A stretch of DNA of 64,000 bases from Pseudomonas proteolytica (lineage in GTDB: Bacteria > Pseudomonadota > Gammaproteobacteria > Pseudomonadales > Pseudomonadaceae): positions 62,001 through 126,000 of the forward strand of contig NZ_VFEV01000017.1 of the NCBI RefSeq assembly GCF_007858275.1, in the 5' to 3' direction. Below the pieces are notes generated by a model, which saw nothing but the letters and a program-made list of their open reading frames with translations, had not been told where the DNA came from and ran no database searches. A program made the position numbers and the translations under genes. Below, piece by piece: positions 34,541 through 44,186 of this stretch. Positions within the stretch are counted from its first letter, which is position 1. Each line of letters opens with the position of its first letter.

Positions 34541-36318
34541 GCCTGCATCCGGAGGACGCGGATCAGGCGCTCATTAGTCGACGCATCATCGATTGCTGCC
34601 TGCGCGAGGACATCCGTGGGATCGTCAGCAAAGGACAGATTTGTCGGCTGCCGGAAGAACTGAGTCAACACTTGCAGCATCAGCCCGACGCAAGCTGGCT
34701 GCGAATCGCCCATCTGGGCGCCGACGAACTATGGCTGCCGGTGGTCAAGGCGTATCCGTTGCAGGACTGGATCGGTACAGGCGACGCCTGGATCAAAGTG
34801 TCGCCGCAAAGCCACGGCGAGGTTCAACACGGCTACGGGCTCTGGCTGGGCCATCTGAGCCACGGTCTGGACGAAGAAAGTCTGACGCTGTTCGCGGCGT
34901 ACCTGAAAGAAGCAGATTGCGCGACCGAACACCGGACCCTGTGCAATCAGGCGTATCGCCAGCATGGCCCTGCGCTGAGCGACGTGACTGCCCTGAAAGA
35001 CTGGTCGCAGAGGCTGCTGAAGATCGATCAACTGGCGAGCTACCTGGATCACCCGTTTTATCCAACGGCGCGGGCCAAAAGCGGCTTCGATGCCGCCGCG
35101 CTCAAAGGCTACGCGCCGGAGTTTGCGCCGCGCTTCGAACTCAACTGGCTGGCGATTCCCAACAACGCCCTGACCCTGACCAGCCCACAGCCGCTGCACT
35201 GGCCGGACTTCGAGGACGTCGGCTTGTCACCGACCTTGCAAAACAGCCATTCATTACTGCCAGTACACCCGCTGACATGGGGCGAACTGGAGCAATACGG
35301 CCTGCCTGAAGGCACGCTCAAGGCTCCACGTTCGGCCATGCAGGTCGAACCTACGCTGTCCGTGCGCACGGTGGTCTGCATCAATCAACCTCAGTGGCAC
35401 ATCAAACTACCGTTGTTAGTCAGCACGCTCGGTACGCGCAATTTGCGCCTGATCAAGCCCAGCACCCTATACGACGGTCACTGGTTCCAGACCACCCTGC
35501 AGGCCTTGACCGAGCGCGATCCGGCACTGGCGTCACGTTATCTGCACGTTGACGAAAAACACGGTGGTCATGCCGCCGAAAGTCGTCACCTAGCCTATAT
35601 CGTGCGCCGTTACCCGACGGGTCTTGAGAACACCACACTCGTACCTGTCGCCGCGTTGGCCAGCCCGCTTGCCGATGGACGCCTTTTCCTCGAACAGTTG
35701 GCCGAGCGCTTCTACGCAGGTTCGTTGCAACACTGGCTGGACGATTATCTCGATCTGCTGCTGCAGGTCCATCTGCGGCTGTGGCTGCATTACGGCATCG
35801 CGCTGGAGACCAACCAGCAGAACGCCGTCTTGATGTTCGAACAAGGTCAGCCATTGCGCCTGCTGATGAAGGACAACGACGCCGCTCGCCTGTGGCCTCA
35901 GCGCTTCACCCATGCGTGCCCGGATCTCGCTGATCTGCCGGCAGTCTTGCAGGACGAGCGCATTCGCGTCGACAGCAGCCAACCATTGGCCGAGATGTTC
36001 TGCACCATCACCTTGCAGCTGAATATTGTTGCGATCCTGGAAGCGATAGCGACCGCAGGCCTGGCCTCTCGATCCGGTCTGTACGGCACGCTGCGTCAGC
36101 GTCTCATGACCTGTCTGCAACATCTCGAAGCAGAAGGCATCGACTGTGACGACGCGCGTCGATGGCTGCTCGACAGCCCGAAACTGCCGGTGAAATACCT
36201 GCTCAGCGCCGGCAGCCTGTTCAGCAAGGCGCATTCCGGTGCCAGTGACATCAACAAGTTCTATGGCTACAGCGCGGCGAACTTCCTGCTGGAGGATGCT
36301 CCATGCAACGGCGTCTGA
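34537..36318 (+). CDS. pvsB: NIS siderophore synthetase (IucA/IucC family), PvsB-like
   Basis: A 593-residue synthetase of the NRPS-independent siderophore class. Typical blocks are FYPTARAKSGFD, LPVHPLTWGELEQYG, EPTLSVRTVVCINQPQWHIK (nucleotide and citrate binding) and the C-terminal LHYGIALETNQQNAVLMF, then VKYLLSAGSLFSKAH. It condenses a citrate carboxylate with an amine or alcohol using ATP. It is the first of two such enzymes in the operon, as in the pvs locus. The ATG at 34537 overlaps the pvsA stop; an in-frame ATG at 34525 is less likely. Confidence 0.88.
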   Translation: MSLHPEDADQALISRRIIDCCLREDIRGIVSKGQICRLPEELSQHLQHQPDASWLRIAHLGADELWLPVVKAYPLQDWIGTGDAWIKVSPQSHGEVQHGYGLWLGHLSHGLDEESLTLFAAYLKEADCATEHRTLCNQAYRQHGPALSDVTALKDWSQRLLKIDQLASYLDHPFYPTARAKSGFDAAALKGYAPEFAPRFELNWLAIPNNALTLTSPQPLHWPDFEDVGLSPTLQNSHSLLPVHPLTWGELEQYGLPEGTLKAPRSAMQVEPTLSVRTVVCINQPQWHIKLPLLVSTLGTRNLRLIKPSTLYDGHWFQTTLQALTERDPALASRYLHVDEKHGGHAAESRHLAYIVRRYPTGLENTTLVPVAALASPLADGRLFLEQLAERFYAGSLQHWLDDYLDLLLQVHLRLWLHYGIALETNQQNAVLMFEQGQPLRLLMKDNDAARLWPQRFTHACPDLADLPAVLQDERIRVDSSQPLAEMFCTITLQLNIVAILEAIATAGLASRSGLYGTLRQRLMTCLQHLEAEGIDCDDARRWLLDSPKLPVKYLLSAGSLFSKAHSGASDINKFYGYSAANFLLEDAPCNGV

Positions 36319-37445
36319 TCACCAGCGTTCTGCTGGGGCATTACCTGTCGGCCTTCACGGCACTGGGTATTCCGTTGTACTTGCCGCGCATCCTCGCCGA
36401 CCTCGCACCTGACACACCAGGCTGGGCCATCGGTGTGCTGTTCGTACTGCCGACACTCTGCACCGCACTGGCGGCGCCGATCTGGGGACGATGGGCCGAT
36501 CGCAACGGTTGTCGCTTGTCGTTGCTGCGTGCACATACCGGACTGTTCGCGGGCTTCCTGCTGGCAGGCTTCAGCCCTAATCTGACGGTGTTCGTCCTGG
36601 CGTTGATCATCCAGGGCACCTTCGGCGGCGCAATGGCGGCGTCCAACGCCTACCTGTCGACCCAGTTCAAGGGCGGCGATTTGTCCCGCGCCCTGAACTG
36701 GACACAGTATTCGGCGCGCCTGGCGATGATCAGCGGCCCGATCCTGTTGGGGCTGCTGACCGCGCAAGGCATGGGATTGAGCCTGTATCGCTATCTGACC
36801 TGGTTACCGCTGCTGGCCTTCGTACTCATCCTGCCGCTGCCCAAGGACGCCCCCAAGCATGTCTTGGACAGCAAAAAAGCAGAGGCATTGGGCGACTTGC
36901 CGGAAGACATGCCGCGGCTAATGGCGGTGCAGTTTCTGTTCAGCTTCGCGATGGTCGTCACCTTTCCTTACTTCATGCCCTTCGGCGAGCAACTGGGAAT
37001 TGGCAGCGATGCCATGATCGGCGTGCTCTACAGCCTGCCGCATCTGGTTTACCTGCTGGCCCTGCCCTGGGTTCAGAAGCATCAGGGCAACCTGCTATTG
37101 CCGGGGCTGGCACTGCTGGCAATCAGCAACGCGTTGCAATTCTGGAGCGTGCAGGCCGAACCCCTGTTCATTCTGCGTCTGCTCAGCGGAGCCGGCATGT
37201 TGCTCAGTTTTGTCGGGCTGCACCGCTGCCTGAGCCAACGCAGCCGAAAAGGCAGCGCCGGTCGCCTGTTCGGCTGGTTCGACTCCAGTGGCAAATGGGC
37301 CGGTACCGCTGCTGGTGTCGCAGCCGCTCTGGTCAGTCAGACCTTCGGCATTGCGTCCCCCTTTCTCGTTGCGTGCCTGGCGGCCATGGCGGCCATGGTA
37401 CTCGCGCACCCTCTATTGATGACCTCCCGGGAGATTCCGGCATGA
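36303..37445 (+). CDS. pvsC: MFS siderophore exporter, PvsC-like
   Basis: A 380-residue major-facilitator protein with about twelve membrane helices and an inter-helix motif APIWGRWADRNGCRLSLL (motif A). It lies inside the synthetase pair, overlapping pvsB by 16 bases and pvsD by four, which is the place of the vibrioferrin exporter PvsC. It should export the finished siderophore. Confidence 0.85.
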   Translation: MQRRLITSVLLGHYLSAFTALGIPLYLPRILADLAPDTPGWAIGVLFVLPTLCTALAAPIWGRWADRNGCRLSLLRAHTGLFAGFLLAGFSPNLTVFVLALIIQGTFGGAMAASNAYLSTQFKGGDLSRALNWTQYSARLAMISGPILLGLLTAQGMGLSLYRYLTWLPLLAFVLILPLPKDAPKHVLDSKKAEALGDLPEDMPRLMAVQFLFSFAMVVTFPYFMPFGEQLGIGSDAMIGVLYSLPHLVYLLALPWVQKHQGNLLLPGLALLAISNALQFWSVQAEPLFILRLLSGAGMLLSFVGLHRCLSQRSRKGSAGRLFGWFDSSGKWAGTAAGVAAALVSQTFGIASPFLVACLAAMAAMVLAHPLLMTSREIPA

Positions 37446-39217
37446 CGCTCGCTATCAATACCGTATCGTTGAACACCGTATCCCAGCATGACCATGCCCT
37501 CGATGGCGAAGCCCAACGGCATGGCATCGAGTGCCTGCTCAATTGCTATTTGCGCGAATACGCATTGCCCCGCAACGAAGTGAACCTGAACGATCAAGCC
37601 CAGGATCTGCCGATGAGCCTGCGCCAGGCCAATGGCCGTTGCATCAGCATTCACCTGCCCAGTGGCCGCATGGTCGTACGCATCGACCGCGCCAGTCTTC
37701 TGGGCCGCTGCCACTACATCAGCGCCCCCTACTTCAAAGGCAATAACCAGAGCTGGCGACCGTTGAACGCCCACGAACTGGCGCGCCTGCTCTGTACCCC
37801 GCTGAGTGGAGCCGACCGCGTCGGCGAGATGCTGCAACAGATCGGCAACAGCCTGCAGATCACCCGCACCTTTCTGCGGCATTCACTCCCGGCCAACCAA
37901 GCAGCCGACAGCCTGCTGACGTCCGAGCAACATCAACTGTGGGGCCATGCCCTGCATCCGACACCGAAAAGTCGCGAGGGCATCTCCCATGACGATTTGC
38001 TGGCCTGCTCGCCGGAAGTTGGGGCGCGCTTTCAGTTGCACTGGTTCAAGGTTGATCCGACGCTGATTCGTCATCAGGGTGAAGATCCACGCAGTACTCT
38101 GCGCCAACTGTCGGGGCGCGACGACGCCTATCCGTGCCACCCCTGGGAGGTCGCCCGCGTGCTTGCCGACCCGCTGGTGCGGCGGGCGCAGCAACAGGGT
38201 TTGATCACCTACCTCGGCCCCCTGGGTCAGGCCATGTACCCGACGTCGTCGGTGCGCACGCTCTACCATCCGCAGATGGCCTACTTCATGAAGTTCTCGA
38301 TGCACGTGCGCCTGACCAACTGCGTGCGCAAGAACGCTTGGTATGAACTCGACAGCGCCGTCGCCCTCACTCGCCTGCTCGGCCCCATCATGAGCGAGTT
38401 GGCGACGCAACAACCGGGCTTCATGTTGATGCCCGAACCCTGCGCCACCAGCCTGGACCTCAGCGCCCTGGGTACGCTGGAGGAGGCCCGCGAAGTCACC
38501 GAATGCTTCGGCATCGTTTACCGGGAAAACCTTCCCGTCGTCGACCGCGAGCGGTACCAGCCACAAGTGGCAATGGCACTGTTCACCTGGGATAAACAGG
38601 GTCGCAGTGTCTGCCGCCAACAGGTACAGCGCTACGCCGACAACACGGGCCTGACCATTGAGCAAGCCACGCTGAACTGGCTGGATGCCTATGCCAGTCA
38701 GATGCTCGGCGGTGTGCTGTATTGCCTGTTCCGTCAGGGCGTGGCGCTGGAGCCGCATTTGCAGAACACGGTCATTGGCTTCGCGGAAAACGGACTGCCT
38801 AGCCAGGTCTGGATTCGCGATCTGGAAGGCACCAAGCTGGTCCCTGAAATCTGGCCCGCTGAACGCCTGAGTGCGCTGGATGAACGTACCCGCAGCTCGG
38901 TGTACTACAGCGCGCAAAAGGCCTGGCAACGAGTGGGCTACTGCGCACTGGTGAACAATCTCGGCGAAGCTATCTTCCATCTGGCCAACGGCAGCGGCGC
39001 GCTGGAACAACAATTGTGGGACCGAATCGGCGACCTGCTGCACGCGCAATCCACGCGTCTGGGCCATCCGACAGAACTGCGTGAGTTGTGCGCCGGCGCG
39101 CCCTTCCCAAGCAAGGAAAACTTCATGACGCGCCTGATGATGCGCGCCGACCGCGAGGCCGGTTACACCTTACTGCCCAGCCCGCTGGCGATGAATGAAA
39201 AGAGGAAACACGCATGA
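37442..39217 (+). CDS. pvsD: NIS siderophore synthetase (IucA/IucC family), PvsD-like
   Basis: A 591-residue synthetase paralogous to the pvsB product. Blocks include HPTPKSREGI, DAYPCHPWEVARVLADPL, MYPTSSVRTLYHPQMAYFMK and QGVALEPHLQNTVIGF. Two NIS synthetases with different acceptor specificity are needed for vibrioferrin. The ATG at 37442 overlaps the exporter stop; earlier in-frame starts would lie inside that gene. Confidence 0.88.
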   Translation: MTLAINTVSLNTVSQHDHALDGEAQRHGIECLLNCYLREYALPRNEVNLNDQAQDLPMSLRQANGRCISIHLPSGRMVVRIDRASLLGRCHYISAPYFKGNNQSWRPLNAHELARLLCTPLSGADRVGEMLQQIGNSLQITRTFLRHSLPANQAADSLLTSEQHQLWGHALHPTPKSREGISHDDLLACSPEVGARFQLHWFKVDPTLIRHQGEDPRSTLRQLSGRDDAYPCHPWEVARVLADPLVRRAQQQGLITYLGPLGQAMYPTSSVRTLYHPQMAYFMKFSMHVRLTNCVRKNAWYELDSAVALTRLLGPIMSELATQQPGFMLMPEPCATSLDLSALGTLEEAREVTECFGIVYRENLPVVDRERYQPQVAMALFTWDKQGRSVCRQQVQRYADNTGLTIEQATLNWLDAYASQMLGGVLYCLFRQGVALEPHLQNTVIGFAENGLPSQVWIRDLEGTKLVPEIWPAERLSALDERTRSSVYYSAQKAWQRVGYCALVNNLGEAIFHLANGSGALEQQLWDRIGDLLHAQSTRLGHPTELRELCAGAPFPSKENFMTRLMMRADREAGYTLLPSPLAMNEKRKHA

Positions 39218-40398
39218 GCCTTCCTGCCTCCGTCACCCAACGCATCGAGCAGCTCAAGACTGAACACGACGCGCCATTGTGCGCCTACGTCTACGACCTG
39301 CCTGCCCTTGAACGGCACGTAAAGGCAATGCGTCAGGTACTGCCCGAAAACTGCGAATTGTTCTACGCCGCCAAGGCCAACCCGGAAGCCCTGGTGCTGA
39401 AAACCCTGGCGCCGTGGGTGGACGGTTTCGAGGCTGCCTCCGGCGGCGAGCTGACGTGGCTGCATGAACAGTGCCCCGACCAGCCGCTGATCTTTGGTGG
39501 CCCCGGCAAACTCGATCGCGAACTGGATATCGCCCTGCAGTACCGGATTTCGGCGTTTCACGTGGAGAGCGTGACCGAACTGCGAAGTCTGGCGCGCATC
39601 GCCCGCGAACGCGGTGTGCGGGCTCCGGTGATGCTGCGGCTGAATCTGAAGCTGGCCCAGACACCGCAGAGCCGATTGGTCATGGGTGGCAAACCCACGC
39701 CGTTCGGTCTGGATGAAGAAGGTCTGGCAAGCGCCCTGCAATTGCTGCGCGAAGAACCGTCTCTGGAGCTCAAGGGGCTGCACTTTCATCTGCTGTCGCA
39801 CCAGTTGGATGTCGATGCGCACCTTGAATTGATTCGCAGCTACTTCCTGACCTTCCGCCAGCTGTGCGCCGACCACGACCTGCAACTGCCGCTACTGAAT
39901 GTCGGCGGAGGGATGGGCATCAACTATCAGGACGCGGCCAAGTCATTCGACTGGCCACGGTTTTGTCAGGGCCTGCAGGGGTTGATCAATGAGTACGACA
40001 TGGGCGCGACCCGCATACGTTTCGAGATCGGCCGCTTCATCAGCGCTGCCTGTGGTTACTACGTCATGCAGGTGCTGGACATCAAAAGCAGTCACGGCGA
40101 GTTTTTTGCCATCGGACGTGGCGGTACCCATCACTTTCGCACGCCTGCGGCTCAAGGCCACGACCATCCGTTCACGGTACTGCGAGGCTCGCAGCCGGCA
40201 CAAATCAGCGATCAGTCCGTGACGCTGGTGGGCCAGTTGTGTACGCCAAAGGACGTCCTTGCCAGACAACAACCAGTGGCGCAGCTAGCGATTGGTGACC
40301 TGCTGGTATTCACTCTCGCGGGCGCTTATGCCTGGAACATCTCGCACCAGAACTTCCTGATGCACGAACCACCGTTGAAGGTTTTTATCGAGGGCTGA
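39214..40398 (+). CDS. pvsE: PLP-dependent (alanine racemase-fold) decarboxylase, PvsE-like
   Basis: A 394-residue fold-III PLP enzyme of the diaminopimelate/ornithine decarboxylase family. The cofactor Lys is in LFYAAKANPEALVLKTL (about residue 53). Other sites are GGGELTWLH-like substrate region, NVGGGMGINY, FEIGRFISAACGYYV and the catalytic Cys in GQLCTPKDVL. In vibrioferrin synthesis PvsE decarboxylates the serine-derived part to give the ethanolamine unit. It ends the operon and is ATGA-coupled to pvsD. Confidence 0.87.
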   Translation: MSLPASVTQRIEQLKTEHDAPLCAYVYDLPALERHVKAMRQVLPENCELFYAAKANPEALVLKTLAPWVDGFEAASGGELTWLHEQCPDQPLIFGGPGKLDRELDIALQYRISAFHVESVTELRSLARIARERGVRAPVMLRLNLKLAQTPQSRLVMGGKPTPFGLDEEGLASALQLLREEPSLELKGLHFHLLSHQLDVDAHLELIRSYFLTFRQLCADHDLQLPLLNVGGGMGINYQDAAKSFDWPRFCQGLQGLINEYDMGATRIRFEIGRFISAACGYYVMQVLDIKSSHGEFFAIGRGGTHHFRTPAAQGHDHPFTVLRGSQPAQISDQSVTLVGQLCTPKDVLARQQPVAQLAIGDLLVFTLAGAYAWNISHQNFLMHEPPLKVFIEG

Positions 40399-40820
40399 TT
40401 CCACGCATATCTGTGGTTGCTTGTCAGATGTGTCCTTCAAACTCTTCGGACAGCTTTCATCCTGTGCAACCGAATTTTCAACGGATGGGAAGTGGGTGGT
40501 GCTAACGCCTTTCGAAGTCCCATATTGAGGCTTCGGCACTTGCCGATGGGGTTTCCGTCCGCCAGCGGACAACATGCCGAGATGACAATCCGGGTCATAT
40601 GATGAGTGGGTCAGAGCAGTTTTGACACTCCCTGTGAACAATAGGGATAAACTCGCGATCTTGCAGTTCAAGCGCAGGGTGCAAAATGCGCGGCCTTTCG
40701 AGTAATCGGTCAGAAGCGTCATAGATGCCGTGTTCCGCCGCATTTCAGTAGCCATATAGGGCTCCATCGATTTCGGGGGGTGCACCTGCGATGTTCACGA
40801 CATTACTTTTCGTACACCGC
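40399..40820. other. Non-coding gap after the siderophore operon
   Basis: No credible gene is seen. A weak hairpin (CCAC/GTGG, 40401-40416) follows the pvsE stop. Long open frames on the minus strand here run into pvsE and have no recognisable sequence. Confidence 0.4.
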
Positions 40821-41234
40821 CTAGGGCGTCTGCTTTCGATTGATGACGGGCAGAGGCCGGGATAGAAATTGCTCATCTAAGCCCCCGCTGTAAGCGTTAT
40901 AGGCCCATCGCACAAATTGTTCGAGTAGTCGATCATTCTCCATTTTCAGGCGCCCATTTTCACCTTCCAAACGTGCAATGCGGTCGTTTGCCACTTGCAC
41001 TTCGGAGCTGACGACTTTTCTCGTCCCAACCGAAGTTGACAGTATTTGCTTACGCAACATGAACGCGCGCTTTATCCATTCATGCTTATGCAACGCTTGA
41101 CGCGTGTAGGTCCTCCGCAAACGACGTGCGACGCTTATGATCAGCAGGTCCCAAGTCAATTTCCCAGACCAGCCGTCAAGGATGGAGACGATCTGCTCAA
41201 CAGCATCGGGGGTTAGATTTCTCGAACGAGTCAT
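40821..41234 (-). CDS. Accessory protein of a tyrosine-recombinase module (TnpC-like)
   Basis: A 137-residue basic protein. The N-terminal half (LTPDAVEQIVSILDGWSGKLTWD, then YTRQALHKHEWIKRAF) is helical and resembles the small partner proteins encoded after groups of tyrosine recombinases, of which Tn554 TnpC is the best-known relative. The C-terminal half is a short coiled coil (ARLEGENGRLKMENDRLLEQF). It starts nine bases after the stop of what looks like a recombinase tail. No intact recombinase remains nearby, so it is an orphan. The family call is moderate. Confidence 0.5.
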   Translation of the reverse strand: MTRSRNLTPDAVEQIVSILDGWSGKLTWDLLIISVARRLRRTYTRQALHKHEWIKRAFMLRKQILSTSVGTRKVVSSEVQVANDRIARLEGENGRLKMENDRLLEQFVRWAYNAYSGGLDEQFLSRPLPVINRKQTP

Positions 41235-41243
41235 TACAAGTCC

Positions 41244-41447
41244 TCAGCCACTATGCGTGGCACATTTGGGCCCACTATGCTCTGTCCCGCCTCCTCGTGC
41301 TCGCCCAGTATTCGCTGATGGGCCAATATCTGTTCTAGCTTTGACGCCGGTACGATTCCACAGGGCTGGATAATCGCATTCGCTGCAACGGAGGAGTCCC
41401 CCCGGTGTCAGGATAGTTGTCGCCTCTCCGAATTTTCCGAAGCACAT
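41244..41447 (-). pseudogene. C-terminal remnant, probably of a recombinase
   Basis: An open frame with a CSECDYPALWNRTG segment, ending nine bases before the TnpC-like start. Some recombinases of such modules end in a Cys-containing tail, so this is probably the 3' end of the missing integrase, cut off on the upstream side near 41450 by the transposase fragment. This is an inference from position. Confidence 0.3.
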
Positions 41448-41469
41448 CGGGGGCGGAAAGAGACTGGTC

Positions 41470-41664
41470 GTGCCGTACTATTCACCTGAACGCAGAGCCG
41501 CATTACTCAAGATGCTGCTTCCCCCGCTGAACCTGTCGATGGCCGAGGTTTCCCGGCGCGAAGGGGTCAGCGAAATGTCTTTGTCCAACTGGCGCAAGCA
41601 GCTCAGTTCTGAAGGAAGTGCAGTGTCCGAAAACAAGCAATCGACTCAGAACTGGTCAGCCGAA
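41470..41664 (+). pseudogene. Transposase N-terminal fragment (HTH_Tnp_1 type)
   Basis: About 65 residues: MPYYSPERRAALLKMLLPP, then SMAEVSRREGVSEMSLSNW, a helix-turn-helix like the first ORF of IS3-type elements. After residue 65 (SAETKFE) homology ends where the reversed istB fragment begins. It is truncated and cannot be functional. Confidence 0.7.
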
Positions 41665-42063
41665 ACCAAGTTTGAAGCGCACGCGTTTGTTATGGGTTGT
41701 GATTCCGGACACGGCCAGGGCGCTGGCCAAATGTGTTTTGCCGGTTCCGGGCCCGCCGATGAACACGACATTCTGCGCGGTCTCTGTGAACTCCAAGCTG
41801 GACAGATCTTTGACCAGACGGGCATCTGCGCTGGAAGCGCTGAAATCGAAGCCTGCCAAGTCACGATGCATGGGCAGTTTGGCCATGTTCATCTGGTGGT
41901 TAACCGAGCGTACGGCGCGATCTGCTTGTTCTTGTTGGAGCAGATGTTCGAGCAGCCATTTCGACGACGCCGTCGAGGCTTCGCCTTGGGACGCCAGTTC
42001 TTCCCAGGCGCTGGCCATGCCATGCAGACGCAGTTCTTTGAGTTCCGCCATAAGATCACGCAT
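41656..42063 (-). pseudogene. istB: IstB helper ATPase of IS21, 3'-truncated
   Basis: About 136 residues from MRDLMAELKELRLHGMASAW to Walker A GGPGTGKTHLASALA and ITTHNKRVRF, about half the usual IstB length. It is cut where the plus-strand transposase fragment starts. Its start overlaps the istA stop, as in intact IS21 elements. Confidence 0.85.
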
Positions 42064-42439
42064 TGCGAGTCTCCTCATCGGTGGCACGGAGCCGGTCGTA
42101 GCGTGCCGTATTGGCAACAGGCGCTGCCTTGAGTTGTAGGTTGGTTTCTACGGAAGGAGGTGGTGCAGTGGAGGTCAGTCGGGCTAGAACATTCAGGATG
42201 TGATCGGCGCTCAGGCTTCCCGACTCAAGCACCAATTCCACCGCCACCAGCACTGGGTCGAGACCAGCGATGGGCACAGCAGCCACTACCTGCGTCATGA
42301 TTCGATCACCGTTGGTGTGACGTCTCAGGCCCTGCTTGAGAAGCCGCAACGGCTTGGGCAGATCGACAAACGGCGCGCCATTGCGCAGCGCACCGGGCTT
42401 GCGTTCGATGAGTGGGATGTAATGCTGCCAGTCAAAACT
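42056..42439 (-). pseudogene. istA: IstA transposase of IS21, C-terminal fragment
   Basis: About 127 residues beginning near SFDWQHYIPLIERKPGALRN and ending NTARYDRLRATDEETRNA, the C-terminus of IS21 IstA. The catalytic DDE domain is lost. It overlaps the istB start by eight bases. Confidence 0.82.
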
Positions 42440-42796
42440 GACCTGATGGGTCAGTTTTCGGTCAGCGGCAACACACCTACAGAACACGCTGCTCACGACC
42501 CAGGAAGCGCTCACTCAAATCCGCAGCGCGCATGGCAGGTGGTACTTCAACTCACCGAGGTGAAACAAATGCATCAGACACTGGAGCAGCGTCATGGGCA
42601 TGGCGCGCAGGCTTTGGCTGAGACGCAGACGAACCTGGCCGTAAGCGAGCGGGAGCGTGCCCTGCTGGCGGAACGCTTAACCCGAGTTGAAACCCAACTG
42701 ACCGAGTTGACCACAGACAAGCAGCTCCTTCTGCAAGATAACGCGGTGCTTTCCAGTCAACTTTCGGAGTCAAGGGCCAAGTGTGACCAGCCTTGA
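42440..42796 (+). pseudogene. Coiled-coil protein C-terminal fragment (KfrA-like)
   Basis: A frame ending at 42796 encodes a heptad-rich helix (QALAETQTNLAVSERERALL, then LTRVETQLTELTTDKQLLLQ). It looks like the C-terminal coiled coil of KfrA-type DNA-binding proteins found with recombinase modules. The N-terminal DNA-binding part is replaced by the istA fragment. Confidence 0.45.
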
Positions 42797-42812
42797 CTAT
42801 CTCCCGTGCCCC

Positions 42813-44186
42813 TCATAACGCCGGGAACTCCAGGTGGAAGGCGGTCCAGCCGTTGGCAGAGGTACACCAGATCTTGCCTTGATGAGCCTCAGCGATGGAG
42901 CGGGTAATAGCCAGGCCAAGCCCCGCATTGCTCGGATTGCCTTCGCGACGGGCGGGATCGGCGCGATAAAAACGGTCGAAGAGTTTACCCAGGTGCTCAG
43001 GCTTGATGGCCTCGCCAGGGTTCTCAACAGTTAGGGTGACGGCGTTACCAGTCTGACGGATCGTTACTGAGATCGTCTTCCCTTCGGGGGTATAACGCAG
43101 TGCATTGGACAGCAGATTTGAGATCGCACGATCCAGCATCAACTTGTCACCCAGGACATTGCCTGAACCGGATACGGTCAGGTGGATGCCGCACTCGTCC
43201 GCCAGCAGATGGTAGTACTCGAACAGTTTGGCGACCACCTCGCTGAGCTCGATACGCGTCAGCTCCGGAATGATCAAGCCGTTGTCCGATTTAGCCAGGA
43301 ACAGCATTTCGTCGATTATCCGCGACATGCGCTTCAGGTCTTCCAGGTTCGAGTAGAGGTTCTCTTCATAGGCGTCGACATCGCGTTTCTTGGTAAGCAC
43401 CACCTCTGTGTGTGTCATGAGGTTGCTCACCGGAGTACGCAGTTCATGGGCGATATCGGCAGAGAAATTCGAAAGCCGAACAAACGCATCATCTAGCCTG
43501 GCAAGCATCGCATTGAACGAGGTGACCAACTGCTGCAGCTCAAGGGGGACTGGCTCCAGTGGGATACGCTCTTTCAGTGACCTTGCGGACATCGACGTAG
43601 CCACCTGGGTCACTTGTCGTAAAGGTCTCAGCCCACTGCGAGCGACAACCCATCCTAACGCGGCACTTATCAGGGCGCTGATGATCAGCCCGATCCAGAA
43701 CCATCGCAGCAGCGTCTCAAAGAAGTGCATGTGATTGGTGACGTCGAGGATCAGCAAGGCTGTGAGGGGCTCGGGTTGATAAGGGCCAGACACTTGCGCT
43801 GTTATCCCGCGGTACATGTGCCCGCCTTCTTGCCATTCCCACATGCCGTGGTCAGTGTGGAGTCGATATTTCTCGGGGACATTGAAAGGCCTCGGCTCGG
43901 CAAAAAGAACTGTGCCATCATTTGCGAGGATGATCGCCGCCAGGTCTTCATGCGCCCCCAGCAGGGCATTAAGCTGAGGCTGCACCTCAATGAAGCCTGC
44001 GCGACCACGTGCGCTGCTCAAAATTTTCTGAGTCGATTCGAGCTTTTCAATCAGCGTTTGCCGATCAAGCATTCTGAAGTGATGCCGACTGAGTTCATTG
44101 AAGCTCAGTCCTGCTACGGTGAGGACGGCGATCACCGCAAGCATGAACATCAAGCTCATGCGCGCTGTCAGTGACAGATGGTTCAT
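42813..44186 (-). CDS. copS: Heavy-metal sensor histidine kinase CopS/CusS
   Basis: A 457-residue sensor of the CusS/CopS/CzcS class. There are two membrane helices (about 10-32 and 160-185) flanking a periplasmic sensing loop with several His and Met residues, a HAMP region ([19 protein letters not shown]), the phospho-acceptor His in [15 protein letters not shown], and N, G1 and G2 boxes ([26 protein letters not shown]). It should sense periplasmic copper or silver and phosphorylate CopR. It is ATGA-coupled to copR. Confidence 0.9.
   Translation of the reverse strand: MNHLSLTARMSLMFMLAVIAVLTVAGLSFNELSRHHFRMLDRQTLIEKLESTQKILSSARGRAGFIEVQPQLNALLGAHEDLAAIILANDGTVLFAEPRPFNVPEKYRLHTDHGMWEWQEGGHMYRGITAQVSGPYQPEPLTALLILDVTNHMHFFETLLRWFWIGLIISALISAALGWVVARSGLRPLRQVTQVATSMSARSLKERIPLEPVPLELQQLVTSFNAMLARLDDAFVRLSNFSADIAHELRTPVSNLMTHTEVVLTKKRDVDAYEENLYSNLEDLKRMSRIIDEMLFLAKSDNGLIIPELTRIELSEVVAKLFEYYHLLADECGIHLTVSGSGNVLGDKLMLDRAISNLLSNALRYTPEGKTISVTIRQTGNAVTLTVENPGEAIKPEHLGKLFDRFYRADPARREGNPSNAGLGLAITRSIAEAHQGKIWCTSANGWTAFHLEFPAL

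Noticed and set aside
35590..36234. A 214-codon frame antisense to the first siderophore synthetase
   Set aside because: Shadow of the conserved synthetase frame, with no ribosome site or known motif.
37883..39067. A 394-codon open frame antisense to the second siderophore synthetase
   Set aside because: It lies wholly inside a well-conserved gene of high third-position GC, where long antisense frames are expected, and its translation shows no recognisable domain.
40285..40785. A 166-codon minus-strand frame after the siderophore operon
   Set aside because: It runs into the 3' end of the decarboxylase gene, has no ribosome site and no recognisable sequence.
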